A stretch of 64,000 nucleotides of DNA, from contig CM043705.1 in NCBI GenBank assembly GCA_023935145.1, positions 87,702,084 to 87,766,083 on the forward strand, in the 5' to 3' direction. This stretch comes from Bretschneidera sinensis (taxonomy: Eukaryota > Streptophyta > Magnoliopsida > Brassicales > Akaniaceae). A program made the translations under genes and the position numbers. This document shows positions 47,667-57,608 of the stretch, piece by piece (the first letter of the stretch is position 1; each line of letters begins with the position of its first letter). Below the pieces are notes generated by a model. The model ran no database searches. It had not been told where the DNA came from and saw only the letters and a list, made by a program, of their open reading frames with translations.

Positions 47667-50600
47667 TGCGCCTGATGTGCACATATGGAGGTGGCTCCTC
47701 TTTAGTCATCAGGTCTTTCCACATTAAGTCAATCTTGAACTCTTCGTCAACATAGGGTAAAGGCAACTGGCAAAATACTTCCTAAACATGAGGCAAGGGA
47801 AAAGAGTTAGCTAGTGGAAAGAGCAATGAATAAATAGATGTAATATCCAATCAACTATCTCTATAATTCATTGTGTCGAAACTTATCAAAAATATATATA
47901 TAATTTATTGTGTAAAACACAATTAAGTAGTTTATATGTCCTCTGAAACTCCACCAAAAACCAAGGCACATATTTATGGAAGTGCACCTTACCATATCGT
48001 ATCCTCTCTCATTCCACTCAATTATCCAGCCATACTTCAAGCAAATATTAGAAGAGCTTGTGAATAGTGGGTTTTCTCCAGCAAAGAAGTGGATGAGTTG
48101 GCATTTTATTAAATTACTGATTGACCTCTTAAACTCAAAATAGTGTGTATTTTAGCAATTAAAAGAGACGTATAATGAAGAGTTCTCTTCATGTACTCAT
48201 CTACTTCTATTCTCGTTTTTCTTTCCACAGTATGGAAGAGGTTCTAAATTGACCTTAACTAGGTAAATCAAGAAACAAGGTGAGAATGCATGTACAGATC
48301 TTTTAGTGAGCTTTTAAGAAAAACAATCGGTTCCTTCTTTACCTTTTCTTAGATATAGTGAAGCATTCATATAATAATTTGGAAGTGTATAAAATTATTC
48401 TTTCAATGATGCTACATGGACTCAGGTGCAGAAGGGCATACAGGTATCGGCTCGGCTCTAACCCTCAAATCTGATTAATCAATGCAAGGTCGCAAGTCAA
48501 TTCCAAATTTCCAATAATGTAAAACTGTGTCCTCTGTATTGCCTTGGATAAAATCAAGTGTTTATGTAGCAATTTTGTGAAACATGGCCTGATAAATTAA
48601 AAATCATCAACGAATGCCAAGATATTTGTCTCTTCCTTCTCAAGCACAGCTTTAAATAATAGTATGGTTGTTCTACATATCCCTACGCCCATACGCGTGA
48701 GATGTTCTCTTCCAAAAAAGATATAAATCATTAATAATTCATACATCTTAAAGTATCAATGTAGGTCTATATTACATAAGACAAAGTGACAAACAACTAC
48801 ATTAAAGAAATGTGCAAAAATCTGACCTCTATCTCACTCCTTGCAACTGTATGCTGCTCATTCAACATATATATCAGTCCTGTCAGCCAGCCTAATCAAT
48901 AAAAGATAAGAATGGAGAGATAAAACCTCAAAAAGGAATCAAAAGTTAAAGAGAAATATAGAAGTTCATCACTAACTATTTATGTCATCCTCAAAATCAT
49001 TTGGTAGAGAAAATATACATATATAAAGGTCATCCAGCAAGAAAAGTCCCCAAGACTATGAGTGATGTCATAGGAATTTCTAACAGAGTTTCAATAATTG
49101 TACGAGCATCATGATCCATAATAATAGATAAACCATAACTTTTCCACTAAGTAACCTTTCTGGGGACATGTTTTATATCAGGTGGTGAAGAACAAAGCCA
49201 TGACCTTTTACAAGAAAGAGAGCAGTACTATTGATTTCCTCCCACCCCTGGCACAAATTTCATGACGTAGGCTCTATGAACATAGGATTTAATAAAATTG
49301 ATGGCAAAAGCCCTTGGTTTCAAAAGTGTTAACAGGTTCCAACTCAACATGCGACAAGAAACTTGCAGCATCTCCAGTTGATCTATTGCACTGAATATAA
49401 AATTTTGGCTGCAACCCTCAATCCACTGAAATTAGTATTATCACAGGTCAGGTTAAGGTCCAATCTATCGAGTAGGTTAAATGAGGCTCAACTCAAACAC
49501 AATTCCAAATCCATCAGTCCAAATGTGTAAATAAGTTTCATACTCCCAACACAAATCAAGGGGTTCCTCAGTGTTCTAACTATAATATGAAATTTATAAT
49601 CCATGTGCTAGCCCCAATCTAGCCAAACTAGAGATGGTCACCTGTCATGTTTGGAATTGGATCAACTCTTTTCCTATTTGGCAAATATGGTCCAGCCCAA
49701 ACTCAATCCTATCCATATATTAAAATGAATCACATATAACAGTGACACTAGCATCAGTATGTGCTCTGTTGTTTTCAATAATAGAGAGCTCTTTAGGTCC
49801 AGAAGCCAAACTACATCCACTTCAATCTGAAAGAGAAAGCAAGTTTAAGTTGAGTTTGACAGCTTCAACAGATGGGTATGAAACTCAAATACTAAACCAC
49901 CAAGAATTGTTGGACACAATTGACAGTAGGCAGCCCATATCATAAACCACATCAAATCCAACTTGCAAACCAAAATTTTCTTGTAGAAGTGGAATAAATC
50001 ATAGAAGTTCAAACAGTGAAAAATGCTCTAGTTTCCTTTTAAGCTTCCTTATTATTCAAAGAATGAAGCCTTCTTATACAAAATATTCTATCTAGAAGCC
50101 CAGCATGAGCTTAAATTTCAAGTGAAACATATTAGTCAACTCCATTTTGAACTTTTATTCCAGAAGTTTGTGTTGTAATTAATATAGAACCTGAATTTAA
50201 AATCTAGAGAATCTAATGTTAAGTTACAAGTCCACATGAACAAGAAATTTAACAAAGCCTATATTGATCGTACAGTAAGAGGAAACACATGTAGCCTAAT
50301 AGAACCTCATTTTGAGCCACATAAATTTTTCATCGAATTGAATAGACATGGGAACCAACAACCATACCACCTGTGTGCCAAAATAAAACCTCATCCTGGG
50401 CATGACATATATGAAAATAATTTTTTTAATAAAAAAGTGGAGACATCTTGATGAAGGAAAGAAGAAACTGACCTTCTTATCTAGCTGCCAGTTAGATGGA
50501 TGCCTCCAACAAACAGCTCGTCCTGGTTGGTTTTTCAAATGAATCACTTCATCTGACCATGGAGCGTGCTTATCATGTGCTGCTACTGTACATCACACAC

Positions 50601-50710
50601 ATCGCCATTTTACTCTCTGCTTGCAAATGAAGCATTCCTGTTTATAGAAAGATGTCACAAAAATTAATAAGAACAGTATGAGATAAATATTTAGTAAAAC
50701 AGGAGCGTAT

Positions 50711-51112
50711 TGTCACGACCCTAGACTTCAACTAGCAATCGTGCGGCACTTAGCACGGTCCGTTGTACTAAGCCTGCCTTCTTACCCGAAACAAACACTC
50801 CAAAGAGACTCGAAAGGGACTTAGAGATTTAGAGGATTCAAGAGCAAAGCGAGAACACAAGAAAGTTTGTGAAGAATGCTTTGTATTGTGCTCTAGAGAG
50901 GCTTTCTTACAACTTCCCAAGATTTCCCAGGATGGGTTACAAATGAAGGCCAAGAGGCCTATTTATAGTTGTGGCACCAAGCCTAAGGTTATGCCACAAG
51001 TTTCTAGATCCTACCAAGTCTAGAATGTACAAGAACATCTACAAAGTTCTAGTTCTTATCTACAACATGCCTCAAGGTTCCAGAACCTTCTAGTCAAGTC
51101 TAGCCAACTCCA
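50711..51112 (-). repeat. Left arm of a 400-bp inverted repeat
   Basis: It pairs with 51338-51737 over about 400 bp with roughly a dozen mismatches and small gaps seen by eye. In RNA from either strand this would fold into a long, nearly perfect stem with a 225-nt loop. Confidence 0.9.
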
Positions 51113-51337
51113 AAGTCTTCTAGGATTGTCTAGTTCCTTCATCCAAGTTCTAGGATATTCCGGAATCTTCCAGGAGCTTCCACATCCTTCCAGCACCTTC
51201 CAAAATCTTCTAGCACCTTCTAGAAGCTTCCAGCGCCTTCTAGCACATGTTAGTGTACTCTAGAATATTCTAGAGTCTTCCAGGCTTGAGTTGAGTCCAT
51301 CCAACTCTAGCTTCTTCTAGACAACCCTAGACCACTC

Positions 51338-51737
51338 TGGAGTTGGCTAGACTTGACTAGAAGGTTTTGGAACTTTGAGGCATGTTGTAGATAAGAACTA
51401 GAACTTTGTAGATGTTCTTGTACATTCTAGACTTGGTAGGATCTAGAAACTTGTGGCATAACCTTAGGCTTGGTGCCACAACTATAAATAGGCCTCTTGA
51501 CCTTCATTTGTAACCCATCCTGGGAAATCTTGGGAAGTTGTAAGAAAGCCTCTCTAGAGTAATACAAAGCATTCTTCACAAACTTTCTTGTGTTCTCGCT
51601 TTGCTCTTGAATCCTCTAAATCTCTAAGTCACTTTCTGGTCTCTTTGGAGTGTTTGTTTTGGGTAAGAAGGCAGGCTTAGTACAACGGACCGTGCTAAGT
51701 GCCGCACGATTGCTAGTTGAAGTCTAGGATCGTGATA
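51338..51737 (+). repeat. Right arm of the 400-bp inverted repeat (LTR in sense orientation)
   Basis: It ends CGTGATA directly before the primer site. The terminal CA has become TA, whereas the outer copies at 50711 and 52319 keep TG and CA. Confidence 0.9.
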
Positions 51738-51782
51738 GTTGGTATCAGAGTGTTTGGTTGAAGCATATCTATCCTCTGCATA

Positions 51783-52248
51783 ATGAAGACCAGTGCCCCA
51801 TCCACACCAAACGTGGAAGTTCCACCAATGGAGCGTGGGCGTGAGGAAGTTCAGAAGCCACCATCTAAAAAGTCTCGAGCCAAGTCGAAAGACATGATCT
51901 CTAGCTTGGAGGCACGCATGAGGAGATGTGCAACGAGGGGTATGCACAATAGACTCCTTTGATGACTTCAAAAGGGAGTTCAAGAGCCAATTCTTCCCAG
52001 TGAATGCCGAAGAAGAGGCGAGGGGGAGGCTTCGACGGTTGAAGCAGTCAGGTAGCATAAGGGACTATGTCAAGGAGTTCACAACTCTACTGCTAGAAGT
52101 CCCTGACACGTCTGATAAGGATGCATTGTTCCTCTTCATGGATGGTCTCCAATCATGGGCTAACCTTGAGCTTAAGCGACGTGGTGTCCAAGACTTAGCC
52201 ACAGTTATCGCGGTTGCCGAAAGTCTCATTGATTACTCCACAAACTAA
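51783..52248 (+). pseudogene. gag: Internally deleted gag remnant
   Basis: An N-terminal frame starts at the ATG at 51783 (MKTSAPSTPNVEVPP) and stops near 51960. It is followed one frame over by IDSFDDFKREFKSQFFP, LRRLKQSGSIRDYVKEF and FMDGLQSWANLELKRRGVQDL, which match the Retrotrans_gag domain of plant gypsy elements. The central part of the domain is missing and there is no pol. The frame ends at 52248, inside the terminal LTR piece. The layout resembles small non-autonomous elements that keep only gag. Confidence 0.8.
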
Positions 52249-53791
52249 GAAAGCAGGCTTAGTACAACGGACCGTGCTAAGTGCCGCACGATTGCTAGTT
52301 GAAGTCTAGGGTCGTGACAGTATCTCCATGCCTTCGTCTCCACCACAACATGGCAGTGTCGGACAGGTACATAGCAACGGTTCGGATCTTGCTGGCATGG
52401 TCCGTTATGCCAGTAGCCTCATAATTAACAGAATCTTATGTGTTGTGGACACTTAAATTTTCTCAAATTAGAGATATCAAGATTTTCTTTCGCACATAAA
52501 GAGTGATAAACTCCTTGACAATCACGCACTGAGCATAACACTTCCTCCCCTGGGTGGATTCGTTTATGGCAAACAAGACATTCAACCTGAGATGAAATTA
52601 AAGGTTTGAAGAAGGGGGAAAAAGCATTGCACTGTTATTTGAAATATAAATAGCAGATTATAATTATACAGCATGAGCTTTGTAATAAGAACCACTATTC
52701 TCACTAAAACATTCAATATAGAAAAGAGAAATAAAAAGTGGTAGAATTTATTTGCAGATATGTATTTCAGCCCCAAGTCAGCAACATAAACTCACGCCCA
52801 ACACCATACATTAGAACCCATTCCTGCATAATTATCTACTCCCATCCAAATGGCTTTTGCTAAGACCAACACCATGTCTTTCCCTAACAAATACTTTGCT
52901 ATGTCAAGTATCCGTTAACCTTTCCAAAGACACAATTCATTTTAAAATGTTAATGTATGTGATAAATTAATTATAATCGTTGAATTTCATTAACAGTGCA
53001 CAAAATCAAACGAAAAGGTTCTTATACAATCTTTTTTTGGTACGTAAGGTTCTCATACAATCTTAGTGAGCCATGCTGGGAAGAAGCCGCATTTCTTAGA
53101 TAAAATCATAGTGACTGATATTAAACGATAATTTACTCAAAAAAGAGACTTTGAGGAGTAAAGGCTAAAACAAAAAACCCCTGTGCCAAACCTTGTTTGG
53201 TTATTTCCTCAACTCCTATAAAGATCGAAAACTTTCGAATTTAATTCCCTTCCTTTTCCCACGTTCTCTACAAAATTAAAAAGGCAAACAACAAATACCA
53301 AAATATCAAGTATTTTCAATTTCTTTACCCAAAATATCTACTCAACTAAACAGAATACAAAGAAACAAAAAAAAGTTATAAACAAAAAGAGCAAGCAACT
53401 AAGCAAGAAACCACTACCATTTTCTTGGCGCCAACAAGAAACGGAAGAAACACCGTGACTCTGGGACTCCTGCCCCTACCTTCTTCTCGGCCCAGGCCCT
53501 CACGTGATCCTCCAAACCCTTTCCATTTGGCCCCTTCTTGGCTCGATCCAGCGTGTCATGGCTCCGCTTGAAAACCTTAATCCCGCTCCCATTGCAGGCC
53601 TCCTTGACTCTTTGCACGACCGGAAACCGCAGCCTCTGGTCCCAATTGCAGTCTGCGGCTAGGGTTTTGACAGAGTTAGGGCACGGAGACTCGCTCGAAT
53701 CGGCCGATTCAGCAGATATTGGTTTCAAACTAGAGCAGAGAGTGAGAGTTAGAGATGAAGGGAGAGAGAGATTGGCTAAATCTAGCATCAT

Positions 53792-54549
53792 AGAATTACT
53801 GTACTCGAGGGAAAAAGTGACAAACCCTAGAATCTGTCTCTGTGAGAGCTTTGAGAGAGAGAGAGAGCTTTGGGCGGGAAAGGTGAGATTTTTGTAGTTA
53901 GTAGTAAAGAGGTGTTGGTTGAGAAACCACTGAAATGGTGTTATGGTTTGGCAAAGATTACGAGATTGCCATTCGGTGCTTTGTTTATCTTTCAAGGTGA
54001 AGAGGGATTGATGCTAATGTGCGCTCAAGGGTGAGGGGAATCGTGAGAGTTAGAGAATTGGTAGCCGTAGGAGCGTACCAATAGAAAAGGTACAAACAAA
54101 TCTAAGGTCATGCTTGTATATATTTTTTTAAAGAAAGTTTTGATAAGTAAGATTATACAATAGTTTTATTTATTTAAAACAAACACGTTCAAATATATTC
54201 TAAGACACCACACTTTTATCGGTTCTTAATTATTGAATCCCAAACTCAATCATTGATTTAAAAACTAAATAAATTAATAATTGGATAATGACTTTGCATC
54301 TAGCATATAATGTTAAATGAAAGTAACACGAAATTCCATAAACAATCAATTAAAAAATTTATTAAATTAAAAATTATAGTTCACACAACCCTTTTTAAAA
54401 GAAAAATTATTCAATATTCCTTAAACATTGTCCATGGTAATGCGAGAATTCAAAAGCTTTGGTTTTGCATAAGTAAAGATCATATAATTACTAAACCAAA
54501 AAAAACATTATATTTAGATTTCAACCCACGATACGTGCATATGACCGGG
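53792..54549. other. Region upstream of ASHR3
   Basis: A (GAGA)-rich stretch lies near 53845-53870, and purine-rich sequence extends to about 54080. It presumably holds the promoter of the minus-strand gene, but no clear TATA box was found. An in-frame ATG at 53995 could extend exon 1. Confidence 0.4.
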
Positions 54550-55681
54550 TAGGGGTGGCAATGGACTGCCACGGCTTGAAACAAATTTGGCACTGCTTGG
54601 CACGGTCCACACTTTCATAGGTTATGTCTTGTTTGGTATGGTACTATTCCTCGTGTTGTACCGGGTCTAACTTTTGAAGCCCACAGCATGGCACGACACG
54701 GCACAAAAAAAAAAGACACAGCGCAGCCTAGCCCAAGGCATGGCCTGACACGAAACATGATATGAGGCACGACCATAATATCTAATAAATTCAAAATTGC
54801 ATACAATTTTATGCCACTAGAATAATGAGTCAAAAATAATTAGATAATGACAAATTTAATATTTTAAGATGGTGAAAAAAATGAGAAAATTATTAACCTA
54901 TTCTTAACATAATGACACGTGATCTAATAATTCATAAATGAAACAAATTCACCTAAAATCACACATTACTATAAATTAAATCAAACCAAAACAAATATTT
55001 AAACACAAAAAAAAAATGTCATTTGTGAATTTTTAATTTAAATATTGAAGTTATAATTGATTGATTTTAATATGATAGTATTTGATACAATGAACTAAAA
55101 CACTAAGAGAAATCATATGATATTCTTCTTTTTAATCCATCATATGAAATTTAGCTGCATAGTTTTGTTAGGCAGCTCATCATTTAATTTCTAAAGTCAT
55201 TCGTCTAGGAATTTGATAAATTTGCTTTTTTATATTTAAAAGTAAAAAATGTTATAAAAATTACTTTTTTAAAATTATTAATTATATTTTATATCTTTTT
55301 AATTTTTAAAATTTTGAAATTGTTTTTTTATATTTCACCCATTTGTAAGTCATTTCATCTTCTTTCTTCATTTTATATGTTGTTTTTTTAAGTTATTTAT
55401 TTGAAATTTTTTTAAAATTATAATTTTTAAATTATTTGTTTATGTTTTTGTTTTTATTCAATTTCTAAGTTATTTTTAATATTTAACTTAGTCAAAGCTC
55501 ATGGGCCAACACGACACTGCACGACCCAGTAGCGTGAACCTTGGGTCGTGCTGGGTCGAAAATTTAAAAAGCACGGCACAACACGAAAGAAAGGAAAGCA
55601 CGGCACGGTACAACATGAAAACACGGTGGGTCATCTTGTGTGGTCCGTGGATTGGCACGACACGGACCACTGCCACCGGTA
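54550..55681. mobile_element. Candidate non-autonomous hAT-like element
   Basis: The left end, TAGGGGTGGCAATGG, and the reverse complement of the right end, TACCGGTGGCAGTGG, are imperfect inverted repeats of the hAT type. Subterminal GGCACGACACGG and CGTGTCGTGCC-type words occur at both ends around a long AT-rich middle. There is no transposase frame. I found no matching 8-bp target duplication, so the ends may have been altered. Confidence 0.55.
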
Positions 55682-57608
55682 GGCAGGGTCTTTGAGATGT
55701 GGGATGAGGCTCATGGGCTTTTTAGCCTATGAAATAAAAAGAAACCTAATCAAAATGAGGAGAGAAAAAAAAAAAAAAACCATTTAATCCACAACGAACG
55801 AGAGAGAATGAACATTCAAAGTCTTTAGGGTCTGATCAAGAGCTTATTTCTACCAGCCTTGGTAGCCATCATAGTAAATTCTTCTTGAAAGTGAAGGGAA
55901 TAAGCCTGAACTTAACCATACAACTCTTCAATTTGTTAACTCCAAAACATGTTAAAATACTTGATTTAAAGGATATGTGGAATCATAATTGGAAAAAAGA
56001 ATGAACAAATGAAAACTACAATCGTTACTATGACAAAAGAAGTGATGGTTGCAAGATTGATTGGAAAAAGACATGAGTATGAGTTGGGAGGAGCTTGGTA
56101 GCACAGTGGAGAATGTGTTGGCTGACTGAAATTGCCAATGCAACAGGTGGTGGTTTACTAGTAATGAATGAACAAAATGGAAGATAAGAGGCTCTTTATC
56201 TGTTTGGTACATTGATTTTTCAATTTAAGTTTGTTTAAAAAAAACCTATACTTTTAATAATCAAAATCAAAATATAATAAATTTCAATAATTCATACTTA
56301 TGAACTAACAAATTATTTGTTTAAATAAAAAATTGATTATAAATATTAAAATTTTTATTTGGATAAAATATGACTGTATATCTTGTTGTTGAATAAATGT
56401 GAAAATACAAAATATAGGATTTGTTTAGCTGGGCTTAAAACAAACTTTAAGGTGCCTCTTATTTTTAAAATTTAATATATAAATTTAATTGGAGTTTGAT
56501 TTAATTTAATTAATTCATTTTATAAATTTTATAAATAAAACACGAATTTAAAATTAACTTTAACCCTATCCAAACAAATCCTTACAAAAACCCATCTTTC
56601 ATTTGTCAAGAGCCCATTTGCTCTCCAACCCCAAAACCTCTTTCTCCTCTAGTGCCCTCACTGAATCATCACCAACATTCTTTTTATCCCAACCAAAAAC
56701 TATTCAAGATTCCCAGTTTGAGTTTGATATGCACTCAAAAGTATAAATTTATTTATTTCTAAATAAAATTTATTTATAAATAGACTCAACTAAATTTTTA
56801 TGTTTGATATCATTATATTTAAACTGTAAAATTCATTTATAAAAACTCATATTAGAGTTCAGTTACAAATTGTGAATGATGCTTTGTCATCTGTTTTATG
56901 TTTGAAACTTGAAATTTCCATAAAAAAAAAAATATTAAAATCTACTAAAATTCATGAGATGAATTAATTTTACATTTTTTTAGCATACCAAATACGTGAT
57001 CAATTTATTTTTAAATAAATTATATATTTTATTGGCAGAAAAAATCACGTGCAAATAATCCTGCAAATTCAAACCCACAAATTCAACCACCAACAACAAG
57101 AAATCACTATATTTTCCAAGAGAAAGATTATCTTCGATGAAAATTTTCTTGATACAGAGGCAATTTCAACATATCTTTTACATTAGAAGATGTGAATCAA
57201 ATTAGAGAGAAAAGAGAGACTTGTTATTGATGAAAAAATTGCAACTAAGATTTGTAAACAAGTCCTTATTTTTTTTTCTCCTTTATATCCAACAAGAAAT
57301 AAACCAAATAGAACTAATTAGGGGAAATCACATGATTAGTCCACCTCTAATAAGAGTATCTTTTTCTCTCTCTTCCTCACTAACTTCCTTTCAGTTTCCT
57401 TTGTCTTTATTTTTTCCTAAACGAAGTTTGAATTTGAATACCTACCCAATTTCTTCACATTCCTTTTCCACTTTGACTAATTAAAGCCCAAAGGACCAAT
57501 ATGAGGTCTCATATTCACAAATTAATTAGAGCCTACATACATAATTTATTCATTTTATATGAAATAATAAATGAGATCAAATTAGAAACTGCCTTAATCC
57601 TCCCCTAA
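55682..57608. other. Gene-free stretch downstream of the AP2 gene
   Basis: AT-rich with no recognised gene. The part near 57490-57608 is probably the 3' UTR of the minus-strand AP2 gene. Confidence 0.5.

Larger units (their letters stand above)
50711..52319. mobile_element. Palindromic LTR-derived insertion with U5 ends at both termini
   Basis: The unit begins TGTCACGACCCTAG and ends CTAGGGTCGTGACA. It is flanked by GTAT at 50707-50710 and 52320-52323. Structure: an inverted LTR segment (50711-51112), a 225-bp spacer, the same segment in direct orientation (51338-51737), a TGGTATCAGAG primer site (51740-51750), a gag remnant, then the last ~74 bp of the LTR (52246-52319). The LTR has a TATA box, CTATAAATAGG, near 51482. 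The primer site is that of initiator-tRNA-Met-primed elements. Both outer ends are therefore the same LTR 3' (U5) end, one inverted. It sits in intron 2 of the ASHR3 pseudogene. A single insertion of a rearranged cDNA is inferred from the flanking repeat. Confidence 0.8.
44291..53791 (-). pseudogene. ASHR3: ASHR3-type PHD/SET histone-lysine methyltransferase, five lesions
   Basis: Eleven exons on the minus strand: 53791-53418, 52586-52440, 50637-50473, 48853-48827 (27 nt), 47781-47667, 47495-47404, 47062-46969, 46744-46665, 46102-45931, 45098-45018, 44447-44291. Restored length would be about 501 residues, like plant ASHR3 (SDG4), a nuclear H3 methyltransferase. Exon 2 encodes a PHD finger (CLVCHKRIHPGEE), exon 6 the AWS cysteines, exons 8-11 the SET core (WGVEAAEPINKGDF, VLNHSCDPNC, PPTYDYR) and post-SET CYCGAQNC. 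Lesions: exon 1 lacks one base near 53434; the intron 2 donor is AT not GT at 52439-52438; a CGA-type codon is TGA at 50595-50593; exon 6 lacks two bases near 47407; exon 8 has one extra T near 46683. Exon phases otherwise fit exactly. It is probably non-functional, unless another copy exists. Exon 1 start could lie further upstream. Confidence 0.88.

Noticed and set aside
48436..48460. miR160-like site (GGCATACAGG followed by CGGCTCGGC)
   Set aside because: Only the ten bases matching the miRNA 3' part agree. The seed-pairing side does not.
51485..51510. Resemblance to the TAS3 tasiRNA core (TCTTGACCTT)
   Set aside because: Only about ten bases agree, the rest differs, and the sequence lies in an LTR.
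53538..53897. 119-codon plus-strand frame over ASHR3 exon 1
   Set aside because: It is a shadow of exon 1. The minus strand shows family-specific sequence, and this frame does not.
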